A stretch of 64,000 bases of DNA from Saprospiraceae bacterium (GTDB lineage: Bacteria > Bacteroidota > Bacteroidia > Chitinophagales > Saprospiraceae), in contig JAHBTU010000001.1 of the NCBI GenBank assembly GCA_019638455.1, forward strand, positions 449,501 through 513,500, read 5' to 3'. This document shows positions 16,437 to 23,710 of this stretch, piece by piece. Within the stretch, counting starts at the first letter, position 1. Each line of letters starts with the position of its first letter. Position numbers and translations under genes: made by a program. The notes under the pieces were generated by a model. It had not been told where the DNA came from, did no database searches, and saw only the letters and a list, made by a program, of their open reading frames with translations.

Positions 16437-17141
16437 ATCGTGGAGGCCACATTCTTTTTTGGAAGCATCCTCCCACCACCAGCGGCCCGCGCGGAAATCC
16501 TCGCCGGGTTGGACGGCGCGGGTGCAAGGGGCACAGCCAATGCTGACGAAACCTCTGTCGTGCAGGGGGTTATAGGGAATGTTGTGTTCGCGCACGAAGT
16601 CGCGCACCTGTTGGAAAGTCCAGTCGAAGAGTGGGTGAAATTTGAAAAGTTGATGCGCCTCGTCCCATTCGAGGGAAGTCATGTCGTGGCGGTTGGGCGA
16701 TTGTTCGGCGCGGATACCCGTGACCCAAAGTTGTTGCCCTTTAAGCGCCCGGCTGAGGGGCTCCACTTTGCGGATATGGCAACATTCCTTGCGGTTGGCG
16801 ATGGAGTGGTAGAAACTGTTGGGGCCTTTTTCAGCCAAAAGCGTTTCGACGGCGGCGGCTTGGGGTGAGAAAACTTCGATGGGCTGCTGATAGCGTTCGA
16901 GGGTGCGCGCCCAAGTGGAGTATGTTTCCTGAAAATTGCGCCCCGTGTCGAGGGTGAAAACGCGAATCGGGAGTTTGTTTGTAAAAATCAGATGCGCGAC
17001 GACTTGGTCTTCGATGCCGAAACTGCTGCTGAATACGGCTCGCCCGGCGAATTGTTCGGCCAGAAAAGCCAGCGATTCGAGCGGACTTCGCCTTCGCAAC
17101 TCGGACTCTATTTCTGAAAAATTGTGCGTTGAAACTTGCAT
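16410..17141 (-). CDS. cysH: Adenylylsulfate (APS)-type reductase, CysH family
   Basis: Thioredoxin-dependent reduction of activated sulfate to sulfite, 243 residues. The PP-loop fold shows SSSFGIEDQ and TLDTGR. The paired Cys120-Cys121 and Cys203-x2-Cys206 are the [4Fe-4S] ligands that distinguish APS reductases from E. coli-type PAPS reductases, and the catalytic Cys231 sits in KKECGLH. With no APS kinase in the cluster, direct APS reduction is the likely route. Family members usually end soon after ECGLH; here the final residues (VGRNAVPA) come from the palindromic repeat. First gene of the operon, behind the poly-Cys leader. Confidence 0.94.
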   Translation of the reverse strand: MQVSTHNFSEIESELRRRSPLESLAFLAEQFAGRAVFSSSFGIEDQVVAHLIFTNKLPIRVFTLDTGRNFQETYSTWARTLERYQQPIEVFSPQAAAVETLLAEKGPNSFYHSIANRKECCHIRKVEPLSRALKGQQLWVTGIRAEQSPNRHDMTSLEWDEAHQLFKFHPLFDWTFQQVRDFVREHNIPYNPLHDRGFVSIGCAPCTRAVQPGEDFRAGRWWWEDASKKECGLHDVGRNAVPA

Positions 17142-17252
17142 GAGACGGGTGCTATTTTGAGTTTTTTTGACAGGATTTACAGGGTTTACAGGATTTCAAA
17201 AAATGGGGTGTTACCCAAAAAACTTGCTTATCATGCCAATCTTGTCAAATAA

Positions 17253-17289
17253 AAAAGCCCTTCGGCGGGCGGTACACCGAAGGGCTTTT
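17253..17289 (-). terminator. Attenuator terminator upstream of cysH
   Basis: A perfect 13-bp stem (AAAAGCCCTTCGG with CCGAAGGGCTTTT, arms 17277-17289 and 17253-17265) followed by TTTTTTATTTG on the minus strand. It lies between the poly-Cys leader and cysH, so it must be conditionally bypassed. The 5' arm CTTCGG (17277-17282) is complementary to CCGAAG at 17348-17353, just after the Cys codons, forming an alternative antiterminator. Confidence 0.9.
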
Positions 17290-17307
17290 ATGCTGAAATG
17301 TGTTTTG

Positions 17308-17415
17308 TCAAACATGAATTTTGTTCGCCAAAAATGCATCGCAGCCGCTTCGGGTGACCGGGCGGAGACAGCAACAGCAACAACAAGCGGCGAAGTGCAA
17401 TGCGTTGAAATTCAT
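17308..17415 (-). CDS. Poly-cysteine leader peptide 1 (six Cys), cysH operon
   Basis: A 35-codon frame starting ATG at 17415. It reads MNFNALHFAA, then six Cys codons (TGT TGT TGC TGT TGC TGT), then LRPVTRSGC and a short tail. The DNA before the run (GCCGCTT, 17385-17391) can pair with AAGCGGC after it (17344-17350), and that later segment overlaps the CCGAAG able to pair with the terminator. This is the organisation of a ribosome-stalling attenuator: scarce Cys-tRNA halts the ribosome in the Cys run and favours antitermination. It is proposed from sequence alone, by analogy with amino-acid biosynthetic leaders. Confidence 0.88.
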   Translation of the reverse strand: MNFNALHFAACCCCCCLRPVTRSGCDAFLANKIHV

Positions 17416-17443
17416 GTGTTTGAAAAATAAAAGTTGAAACTTG

Positions 17444-17516
<73 letters not shown>

Positions 17517-17550
17517 AGGTTTTGGGGTCGGGCTCTTTATCTTTTACGAT

Positions 17551-17583
17551 ACGTTTACTAAACCTGCAAGGTTTAGTAAACGT
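17551..17583. repeat. Hairpin repeat between MoeZ-like gene and tRNA-Lys
   Basis: ACGTTTACTAAACCT (17551-17565) and its exact complement (17569-17583), with a 3-nt loop. There is no T-tract on the minus side, so it is probably a repeat or an RNA-processing hairpin rather than a terminator. Confidence 0.8.
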
Positions 17584-17596
17584 GTTCATACGGTAT

Positions 17597-18760
17597 TCAA
17601 GATTTTGCCAATTCCGGCTGTGCTTCTTCCAGATAGGCCAAAATGCCACCTTTCAGATTGTACAGATTGTCGAAGCCGAACTTGTCCTCCAACTCCCGAA
17701 TGGCTTTGGCGCTGCGCACGCCGGAACGGCAATGCACGACAACTTTTACATCTTTCTCAAAACGAGCGGCGTTGGCAGCGACGGTGGCGAGCGGAATCAA
17801 CTCGGCGCCGATATTCGCGGCTTCGTATTCATGTGGCTCGCGCACGTCAATCAACTGGTATTTCTCGCCCAGCGTTTGCCATTGCAAAAATTCCTGTACG
17901 GTGATTTCTTTCACCGAACGCTCCACGACTTTCATGCCGCAGAACATTTCGTAGTCAATCAGTTGCGTGATGGTCGGATTTTTTCCGTTGATGGGATTGT
18001 CGTCGCGGCGTTTGATTTTGAAGGTGCGGGTTTCAAAATTCAATGCATCAAAAATGAAGAAACGACCACTCAACGGCTCGCCCACTCCCGTGATGACTTT
18101 GATGACTTCGCTGGCTTGCATACTGCCGATGATGCCGGGCAAAACGCCCAAAACCCCGCCTTCCGCGCAACTCGGCACCAAGCCCGGAGGCGGCGGTGTG
18201 GGATAGAGGTCGCGGTAGTTCGGCCCCAGTTCGCCGGCGGCGTTGCGATAATTGAACACCGACACCTGTCCTTCAAACTGGAAAATAGACGCATAAACGT
18301 TTGTTTTTCCGAGCAATACGCAAGCGTCGTTCACGAGGTAACGGGTCGGGAAATTGTCCGTGCCATCGGCCACCACGTCGTAGTCTTTGATGATGTCGAG
18401 AGCATTTTGAGAATTGATGAGGGTGTCGTACACCTTGATTTCGATGTGCGGGTTCAAGGCTTCGAGGCGGCGCTTGGCGGCTTCGACTTTGGGTTGGCCG
18501 ACCGATTCCACGCCGAACAAGACCTGCCGTTGCAGGTTGCTGTCGTCCACGCGGTCGAAGTCCACGATGCCGATGGTGCCCACGCCCGCAGCTGCGAGAT
18601 AGAGCAATACCGGGCTGCCGAGCCCGCCCGAACCGATGACCAAAACTTTGGCTGCTTTCAGTTTTTGCTGGGCTTCGAGGCCGAATTCAGGGATGATGAT
18701 GTGGCGGTTGTAACGCGCCAGTTCCGGTTTTGAAAATTGAATTTCTTTATGAGACGGCAT
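17597..18760 (-). CDS. moeZ: MoeZ/ThiF-like adenylyltransferase with C-terminal rhodanese domain
   Basis: A 387-residue E1-like enzyme. The N-terminal adenylation domain carries GSGGLGSP at residues 43-50, DFDRVDDSNLQRQ and CVLLGKTNVYAS. The C-terminal rhodanese domain (about 285-387) carries the active cysteine Cys344 in HCRSGVRS. It would adenylate the C-terminus of the CysO-like carrier encoded two genes earlier and transfer sulfur to form the thiocarboxylate, as MoeZ does in Mycobacterium tuberculosis. Last protein gene of the cysM-JAMM-cysO-moeZ unit. A general role in molybdopterin or thiamine sulfur transfer is the alternative. Confidence 0.92.
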   Translation of the reverse strand: MPSHKEIQFSKPELARYNRHIIIPEFGLEAQQKLKAAKVLVIGSGGLGSPVLLYLAAAGVGTIGIVDFDRVDDSNLQRQVLFGVESVGQPKVEAAKRRLEALNPHIEIKVYDTLINSQNALDIIKDYDVVADGTDNFPTRYLVNDACVLLGKTNVYASIFQFEGQVSVFNYRNAAGELGPNYRDLYPTPPPPGLVPSCAEGGVLGVLPGIIGSMQASEVIKVITGVGEPLSGRFFIFDALNFETRTFKIKRRDDNPINGKNPTITQLIDYEMFCGMKVVERSVKEITVQEFLQWQTLGEKYQLIDVREPHEYEAANIGAELIPLATVAANAARFEKDVKVVVHCRSGVRSAKAIRELEDKFGFDNLYNLKGGILAYLEEAQPELAKS

Positions 18761-18807
18761 TGTTTTTTGCTTTTAAAGTTTTGAAAATGAAGAGGGTTTG
18801 AAAGTTT

Positions 18808-18870
18808 GAAGGTTGGATGGTTTGAAGACGCGAAGCAATTTTTCTTAAACCTTCAAACTGTCCAACCTTC
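18808..18870. repeat. Inverted repeat between cysO and moeZ genes
   Basis: Twenty-base arms (18808-18827 and 18851-18870; GAAGGTTGGA.GTTTGAAG) match at 18 of 20 positions and extend a few bases outward. Confidence 0.7.
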
Positions 18871-18878
18871 AAACCATC

Positions 18879-19154
18879 TCAAACTCCCCCTGCAATCGCC
18901 GGAACTATGCTCACGACCGTGCCCGGTTGCAAAGGCGTTTTGCCTTCCTGCAAGTCGCGGATATCGTCCTCGCCGATGAAAATGTTGAGAAAAGTGCGAA
19001 TCTGGCCTCCCTCGTCGAACAGATGTTTTTTGAGGTCGGGATAGTTGGCCGAAAGGTCGAGCAAGGCTTCTTCGACGGTGCCAGCCGAGATGTCCAACTT
19101 GGCTGTGTTGTTGGTGAATTTGCGCAAAGGCGTGGGAATGATGACGGTTGCCAT
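18879..19154 (-). CDS. cysO: Ubiquitin-like sulfur carrier (CysO/MoaD/ThiS family)
   Basis: A 91-residue beta-grasp protein ending in AIAGGV. The di-glycine is the sulfur-carrying end in this family, but here it is followed by one extra Val, so the protein must be trimmed before activation. The JAMM peptidase encoded immediately upstream is the natural candidate, as in other carrier/peptidase pairs. The middle carries the typical LLDLSANYPDLKKHLF helix and IFIGEDDIR strand. It is proposed to deliver sulfide as a thiocarboxylate to the CysM-like synthase of the same operon. Confidence 0.9.
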   Translation of the reverse strand: MATVIIPTPLRKFTNNTAKLDISAGTVEEALLDLSANYPDLKKHLFDEGGQIRTFLNIFIGEDDIRDLQEGKTPLQPGTVVSIVPAIAGGV

Positions 19155-19174
19155 ATTTTTTTATTGGTTGGTAA

Positions 19175-19277
19175 AAGTTGATGAAGGTTGAGAAGGGTTG
19201 ATAAAAGTTGATGAAGGTTGATAAAAGTTGATAATCAAGATAATAAACCTTTATCAACCTTCATCAACCCTCATCAA
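19175..19277. repeat. Clustered GTTGATGAAGG / GTTGATAAAA direct and inverted repeats
   Basis: Several copies of GTTGAT(G/A)AA(A/G)G are followed by complementary CCTTTATCAACCTTCATCAACC at 19249-19277, giving a long imperfect hairpin at the JAMM/cysO junction. It overlaps the last codons of the JAMM gene. Confidence 0.7.
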
Positions 19278-19701
19278 CCACTAATTCGTTGATGATTTCT
19301 TCCTCAAATTGCTGGTTGTCGTTCAGCCGCCACGAACGTGTGTGGTCAATTTTTCCATTTTGCACAGAAACAATGATATAGGAAAAAAACGGTTGCGCGG
19401 CGACACGGTCGTGTTCGGATGGGATGGCCGGATGGCTTGGGTGCGAATGATAGACGGCCAAGAGCGTTTGGCCTGTTTTTTCGGCATAACGTTCGGCTTT
19501 GAGGTAGTCTCTGGGCGCGATTTCAAAGCGGCGGCGTTTATCGCCTTCTTTGGAATTATTGACCACCATAATATCCGTCAGCAAGCGGTCATCGCCTTCT
19601 TCTTTTCCAAACAAAAAGCCGCAGCACTCGTCGGGAAAGGCCTGCCGGGCGTCGTCCAGCATCAGTTGTTCGATGTTCGGTTCGATTTGTAACATATTCA
19701 T
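19264..19701 (-). CDS. JAMM/MPN metallopeptidase (Mec-like)
   Basis: A 145-residue zinc peptidase with the complete JAMM signature: Glu25 in DECCGFLFG and the HSHP...SEHD motif (His85, His87, Ser95, Asp98). In M. tuberculosis the homologous Mec releases cysteine from the CysO-Cys adduct; related enzymes also trim residues after the carrier's GG. Both activities would be useful here, because the carrier has a C-terminal extra Val. It sits between the cysM-like and cysO-like genes. Two ATGs two codons apart are possible starts. Confidence 0.92.
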   Translation of the reverse strand: MNMLQIEPNIEQLMLDDARQAFPDECCGFLFGKEEGDDRLLTDIMVVNNSKEGDKRRRFEIAPRDYLKAERYAEKTGQTLLAVYHSHPSHPAIPSEHDRVAAQPFFSYIIVSVQNGKIDHTRSWRLNDNQQFEEEIINELVVDEG

Positions 19702-19758
19702 TAAGAGAAATTTAGGTCATTAGGAGGCATTTTTGGTGCCACACGTGGACAAGTGTTT

Positions 19759-20697
19759 TTAAAAAAGTTTTTTGATGACTTCACCGTATTTGTCGGCATT
19801 GTCGGGCAAAATGGTAAAGACTGTCCCGGTCTCCAATTTTTCGGCAACCTTGATAGCGCCAACCAAGTTGGCTGCCGACGAGGGGCTGAGCAACAAGCCT
19901 TCGTGTTGTTTGGAGGCTTTGATGATTTCGTAGGCTTCGGCAGTGTCAATTTCAAGAAATTCGTTGGCCAGATTTTCATCGTAAATGCCCGGCACCACCG
20001 CCGTCTCCAAATGTTTCCAACCTTCCAAACCATGCAAGGCCGAGTCCGGCTGCAATGCAACCAACTGAATATCAGGGTTCAACTCTTTCAGCCGTCGGCC
20101 AGTGCCAGTGAAAGTCCCGGTCGTACCCAAGCCTGCCACGAAATGTGTGACTTGTGGGAAAGACTCAATAATTTCCAGTGCCGTGTGCTGGTAGTGTGCC
20201 TTCCAGTTGTTGTTGTTTTTGTATTGGTCGGCGTAGAAATAAAGGTCAGGCCGTTCGCTCGCCAGTTCGCGGGCAACTTCCTGCGCGCCGTCGGTTCCTT
20301 CAAATTTTGAGGTAAAAATGATTTCTGCGCCCAACGATTGCAAGATGGTTTTGCGCTCCGGCGAAGCATTTTCCGGCAGGCAAAGCGCCACGCGCAGACC
20401 CAATTCTTTGGCGATGGCCGCGTAGGCGATGCCCGTGTTGCCGCTTGTCGCATCCAGGAGGATTTTGCTTCGATGCAAGTCGCCGTTTTGCACCGCCACC
20501 CGGATGATGTTGAATGCCGCCCGCGCTTTCACGCTGCCGGAGAGTTGTTCCCACTCTTTTTTGGCATAGATCCGAACGCCTTTTTTGGAAAACAAGCCGC
20601 TTATATGGTGAACGGGCGTGTTGCCAATCTTCTGCCCCACTTGCCGCAATCGGGAAAGCAAATCAATGTCGGTTTGAATCAGATGTTCGATGTACAT
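19759..20697 (-). CDS. cysM: Cysteine synthase, CysM/CysK family
   Basis: A PLP-dependent beta-replacement enzyme of 312 residues. The PLP lysine is Lys57 in GSVKARAA, the substrate loop is TSGNTG (85-90), and the PLP-phosphate-binding loop is GLGTTGTFTGTG. Being encoded with a CysO-like carrier, JAMM peptidase and MoeZ-like activator suggests the thiocarboxylate-dependent CysM type, using O-phosphoserine, rather than a sulfide-dependent CysK. That specificity is inferred from neighbours. First gene after poly-Cys leader 2. Confidence 0.93.
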   Translation of the reverse strand: MYIEHLIQTDIDLLSRLRQVGQKIGNTPVHHISGLFSKKGVRIYAKKEWEQLSGSVKARAAFNIIRVAVQNGDLHRSKILLDATSGNTGIAYAAIAKELGLRVALCLPENASPERKTILQSLGAEIIFTSKFEGTDGAQEVARELASERPDLYFYADQYKNNNNWKAHYQHTALEIIESFPQVTHFVAGLGTTGTFTGTGRRLKELNPDIQLVALQPDSALHGLEGWKHLETAVVPGIYDENLANEFLEIDTAEAYEIIKASKQHEGLLLSPSSAANLVGAIKVAEKLETGTVFTILPDNADKYGEVIKKLF

Positions 20698-20701
20698 ATT
20701 C

Positions 20702-20808
20702 GTGTTGATGAGGGTTGATGAAGGTTTATGAAGGTTTATGAGGGTTTATGAAGGTTTATGAGGGTTGATAATCAACTTCATAGACCTTTTATCAACCCTT
20801 ATCAACTA
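20702..20808. repeat. AAGGTTTATG / GGGTTGATGA tandem-like repeat with inverted partner
   Basis: Five or so tandem units of (A/G)(A/G)GGTT(T/G)ATGA are followed by complementary CCTTTTATCAACCCTTATCAAC, forming an imperfect hairpin between attenuator terminator 2 and cysM. Confidence 0.7.
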
Positions 20809-20815
20809 AAAAACA

Positions 20816-20846
20816 AAAGCCCTGCGGGTCGACACCGAAGGGCTTT
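20816..20846 (-). terminator. Attenuator terminator upstream of cysM
   Basis: Stem AAAGCCCT.CGG with CCG.AGGGCTTT, followed by TTGTTTTTT on the minus strand. The 5' arm contains CTTCGGT (20834-20840), exactly complementary over 7 bp to ACCGAAG at 20914-20920 after the Cys run, giving a mutually exclusive antiterminator. Confidence 0.88.
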
Positions 20847-20872
20847 GTGCAATTCACTTTTTGAACACAGGG

Positions 20873-20977
20873 TCATGTCTGTACGCCCGTCAGCCCAAAA
20901 GTCATCGCAGCCGCTTCGGTATTCCGAGCAGGACAGCAACAACAGCAACAACAAGTGGCCGATAAAAACGAGTGCAT
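20873..20977 (-). CDS. Poly-cysteine leader peptide 2 (seven Cys), cysM operon
   Basis: A 34-codon frame from ATG 20977: MHSFLSAT, then seven consecutive Cys codons, then PARNTEAAAM and a short tail ending at TGA 20873. The post-run sequence ACCGAAGCGGCTGCGATG is nearly identical to that in leader 1, although the encoded amino acids differ in frame. This points to conservation at RNA level. GCCACTT before the run pairs with AAGCGGC after it, with one mismatch. The terminator follows 26 nt after the stop. Confidence 0.88.
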   Translation of the reverse strand: MHSFLSATCCCCCCCPARNTEAAAMTFGLTGVQT

Positions 20978-21026
20978 GACTATATTGAGTTTTTTAATGA
21001 CCCTTAATGACCTTTTTTAATGACCC

Positions 21027-21668
21027 TTAATCCTGCAAATCAGGCTGCGGGGTGTAGCGCAAGTAAGGTTTCACGATGTTGACCCCTTTCGGGAATTTTT
21101 TGATGGCATCTTCCGTCGAGACGGCTGGCACCACAATCACGTCCTCGCCGCGTTGCCAATCAGCAGGCGTAGCGACGCTGTAATTGGCCGTGAGTTGCAG
21201 CGAATCCAGTACACGCAGCACCTCGTGGAAATTGCGCCCCGTCGAAGCTGGGTAAGTGATGGTCAATTTCACTTTTTTGTCCGGGCCGATGATAAACAGC
21301 GAGCGGACGGTAAAGTTTTCGGAAGAATTGGGGTGAATCATGCCGTAAAGATCGGCCACTTTGCGGTCGGGGTCGGCGATAATCGGAAAGTTGACCGTCG
21401 TGTTTTGGGTTTCGTTGATGTCTTTCACCCAGCCTTCGTGTTTGTCGAGCGGGTCCACGCTCACGGCGAGCACTTTGGTGCTGCGGCGGCGGAACTCCTC
21501 TTGGAGATGTGCCGTTTTGCCGAGTTCTGTGGTGCAGACGGGGGTGTAGTCGGCAGGATGGGAGAACAGGATGCCCCAACCGTCGCCGAGGTATTCGTAA
21601 AAGTCAACTTCTCCGGCGGTGGTTTGGGCTTTGAAGTTGGGGGCGATGTCGCCAAGTCGTAAACTCAT
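21027..21668 (-). CDS. 1-Cys peroxiredoxin (Prx6-type)
   Basis: A peroxiredoxin of 213 residues that reduces peroxides in the cytoplasm. The peroxidatic Cys45 lies in DYTPVCTTEL, and Prx6-type landmarks follow (SVDPLDKHEGW, FPIIADPDRKVADLYGM, and the extended C-terminal domain DWQRGEDVIVVP). It is the only cysteine in the protein, so this is a 1-Cys enzyme needing an external thiol reductant. Its expression appears to be gated by poly-Cys leader 3, linking peroxide defence to cysteine supply. Confidence 0.94.
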   Translation of the reverse strand: MSLRLGDIAPNFKAQTTAGEVDFYEYLGDGWGILFSHPADYTPVCTTELGKTAHLQEEFRRRSTKVLAVSVDPLDKHEGWVKDINETQNTTVNFPIIADPDRKVADLYGMIHPNSSENFTVRSLFIIGPDKKVKLTITYPASTGRNFHEVLRVLDSLQLTANYSVATPADWQRGEDVIVVPAVSTEDAIKKFPKGVNIVKPYLRYTPQPDLQD

Positions 21669-21708
21669 GGTTGATGGTAAATTTAGTTATGGTAGTGGTG
21701 AAAAAAAT

Positions 21709-21741
21709 AGCCCTCCGGGGCATTTAGCGCACCGGAGGGCT
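21709..21741 (-). terminator. Attenuator terminator upstream of the peroxiredoxin gene
   Basis: A perfect 10-bp stem (AGCCCTCCGG with CCGGAGGGCT) followed by ATTTTTTT. The 5' arm contains CTCCGG (21732-21737), complementary to CCGGAG (21810-21815) after the Cys run. Compared with the other two attenuators both strands of this pairing have changed (A-T to G-C), a compensatory substitution. Confidence 0.88.
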
Positions 21742-21789
21742 GTCTGATAAAACTTGTTGGGAGAAAATTTATGTCCTGATGAATTTCAA

Positions 21790-21870
21790 CTAACAAGCCA
21801 TCGTCGCTGCTCCGGGGGGCCGGGAACAACAGCAACAACAAGCGGCGTTTTTAAAAGCGTCAAAATTCAT
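21790..21870 (-). CDS. Poly-cysteine leader peptide 3 (five Cys), peroxiredoxin gene
   Basis: A 26-codon frame: MNFDAFKNAA, five Cys codons, SRPPGAATMAC, stop TAG at 21790. The start resembles leader 1 (MNF.A...AAC). GCCGCT before the run pairs with AGCAGCG afterwards with one mismatch. The start-codon region (ATGAATTT) can also pair with AAATTCAT after the stop, as in leader 1. The terminator follows 48 nt downstream. Confidence 0.87.
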   Translation of the reverse strand: MNFDAFKNAACCCCCSRPPGAATMAC

Positions 21871-21874
21871 GCGG

Positions 21875-21907
21875 CAAATCTACGGGCGGGTTTTTCAGAA
21901 AAACAAA
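21875..21907 (-). promoter_or_regulatory. Bacteroidota-type promoter of leader 3
   Basis: On the minus strand, TTTG (21907-21904), a 21-nt spacer, and TAGATTTG (21882-21875) match the -33/-7 consensus TTTG...TAnnTTTG. The -7 box ends 4 nt before the leader ATG, so the transcript should start at or within a few bases of the start codon. The leader is therefore leaderless or nearly so. Confidence 0.7.
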
Positions 21908-21927
21908 CACCCGACGTGAATTTTTTT

Positions 21928-22689
21928 TTACTGCTCTGCAAAAATTTTCTCTAAAGCATTGAGATAGACCTTGCTATCGCGAGCTCCGGTGACGGCATAT
22001 TTTCTGTTGAAAAGAAAAAATGGCACACCAGTAACGCCTATTTGATGAGCGTCGTCAATGTCCTTGTTCACTTCGTCGGCGTACTCATTGTTGGCGAGTG
22101 CCAATCTTACTTCACTTGAGTCGAGGCCTATCTCTGTTCCGATTTGAATCAATGTTTGATGGTCTGCGGTGTTTTTCCCTTCAAGGAAATAAGCGGCAAA
22201 CAATCTTTCTTCCGCTTTGTCTTGCAGGCCGTGCTTTTTGGCCAAGTGCGAGAAGCGGTGTGCGTCGAAAGAATTGGCCACCACAGCCTTGTCAAATTGA
22301 TAGGTCAAGCCCACCGTTTTTGCCATATCCACGACGTACGACATGGCTTCGTCGGTCTTTTCAAGAGACCATCCTTTGCTTTCGGCCAGCGACTGTCTCA
22401 CGCTTTTAGTGGTATCAGTCACCAAATCGGGGTCGAGTTGAAAACTTTTCCACACTACCTCGACCTTTTCTCGATGCGGGAATTGCGATAGCGCTTCTTC
22501 GAATTTTCTTTTGCCAATGTAGCAAAATGGACACATCACGTCCGACCAGATTTCTACTTTCATTTTTGTTGTTGTGTTTGTTATTGGAAAATTAGTTGTG
22601 CTGTCAGGCGCTTGGCATGAGGCATTGGTAGTGGTGACAAAAAGGATAAGTAGAGGCAATAAAATTGCCCTTAGTTCGGAAATAATCAT
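21928..22689 (-). CDS. DsbA/FrnE-like thioredoxin-fold oxidoreductase, probable lipoprotein
   Basis: A DsbA-family protein of 253 residues. The CPFC redox motif (Cys53, Cys56) directly follows the first strand (MKVEIWSDV), and the C-terminal GVTGVPFFLFNRKYAVTGA carries the cis-Pro loop typical of FrnE. Upstream of the usual FrnE start (Met43) is an in-frame N-terminal hydrophobic segment ending in a lipobox-like NASC (Cys25). I keep the long start, making this a membrane-anchored periplasmic protein; translation from Met43 would give the cytoplasmic form. Confidence 0.85.
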   Translation of the reverse strand: MIISELRAILLPLLILFVTTTNASCQAPDSTTNFPITNTTTKMKVEIWSDVMCPFCYIGKRKFEEALSQFPHREKVEVVWKSFQLDPDLVTDTTKSVRQSLAESKGWSLEKTDEAMSYVVDMAKTVGLTYQFDKAVVANSFDAHRFSHLAKKHGLQDKAEERLFAAYFLEGKNTADHQTLIQIGTEIGLDSSEVRLALANNEYADEVNKDIDDAHQIGVTGVPFFLFNRKYAVTGARDSKVYLNALEKIFAEQ

Positions 22690-22783
22690 AGATTAAATGG
22701 AAAAGACTCGCAAATGGAGATGCCAACGGAACAAGGTTTCGGGGAAAGGGTTGACGTGGGCGAGAGATTTTTGTAAAAAAAAT

Positions 22784-22815
22784 GCGAGAGCCACTCTACT
22801 GGGAGTGACTCTCGC
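22784..22815 (-). terminator. Intrinsic terminator of rpoD
   Basis: GCGAGAG.CACTC pairs with GAGTG.CTCTCGC and is followed by TTTTTTTT on the minus strand, 26 bp beyond the rpoD stop. Confidence 0.9.
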
Positions 22816-22840
22816 ACCAATAAAATATAGGGAGGCGTGC

Positions 22841-23710
22841 TTAAGCGCCCAAGTATGTTTTCAGCAGCTTGCTTCGGCTTGTCGCGCGCAACTTGTTGAT
22901 TGCCTTGTCTTTGATTTGACGAACTCGCTCGCGGGTGAGGCCAAATTTATCGCCGATGTCTTCCAGCGACATGGGGTGCTCCACGCCGATACCAAAATAT
23001 AGTTTGATAACATCGCATTGGCGGTCGGTGAGGGTGCCCAAAGAGCGTTCGATCTCGCGGCGGAGCGAGTCGGCATATTCCAGATGCGCGTCGGTGCCGG
23101 GCATGGTGTTGTTTTCGAGCACGTCGAGCAGCGAGTTGTCCTCGCCTTCCACGAAGGGGGCATCCATGGAGACGTGGCGAGCGGCCACGCCAAGGGTGGT
23201 TTCCACTTCGTCGGTGGTGATTTCGAGCAGTTCGGCCAGCTCTTCGGGGCTGGGTTCGCGCTCGAAGGTTTGCTCCAGTTCGGAAAATGCTTTGTTGATT
23301 TTGTTGAGGGAGCCTACTTTGTTGAGCGGCAAACGCACGATGCGGCTTTGCTCTGCCAGCGCTTGCAGGATACTTTGGCGAATCCACCACACGGCGTAGG
23401 ATATGAACTTGAAGCCACGGGTTTCGTCGAAACGCTGGGCTGCCTTGATGAGACCGAGGTTGCCTTCGTTGATGAGGTCAGAAAGGCTAAGTCCTTGGTT
23501 CTGATATTGTTTGGCGACGGAAACGACGAAACGAAGGTTGGCTTTTGTCAATTTTTCGAGGGCTATCTGGTCGCCTTGTTTGATGCGTTTGGCGAGATCT
23601 ACTTCGTCTTCGGGGGTGAGGAGGTCCACTTTGCCAATTTCTTGCAGATATTTTTCAAGCGACTGGCTTTCACGGTTGGTAATGGACTTCGTAATCTTAA
23701 GTTGCCTCAT
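22841..23710 (-). CDS. rpoD: Primary sigma factor RpoD/SigA, short Bacteroidota form
   Basis: Sigma-70 of 289 residues lacking region 1.1, as usual for Bacteroidota. Region 1.2 ([16 protein letters not shown]), region 2 ([38 protein letters not shown]), region 3, and region 4 with the helix-turn-helix ([19 protein letters not shown]) are all intact. It recognises promoters with TTTG and TAnnTTTG boxes. Monocistronic, with its own terminator. Confidence 0.97.
   Translation of the reverse strand: MRQLKITKSITNRESQSLEKYLQEIGKVDLLTPEDEVDLAKRIKQGDQIALEKLTKANLRFVVSVAKQYQNQGLSLSDLINEGNLGLIKAAQRFDETRGFKFISYAVWWIRQSILQALAEQSRIVRLPLNKVGSLNKINKAFSELEQTFEREPSPEELAELLEITTDEVETTLGVAARHVSMDAPFVEGEDNSLLDVLENNTMPGTDAHLEYADSLRREIERSLGTLTDRQCDVIKLYFGIGVEHPMSLEDIGDKFGLTRERVRQIKDKAINKLRATSRSKLLKTYLGA

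Noticed and set aside
17253..17289. Hairpin upstream of cysH considered as a SAM riboswitch terminator
   Set aside because: No SAM-riboswitch core is visible upstream; the poly-Cys frame and the alternative pairing with the terminator arm explain the structure better.
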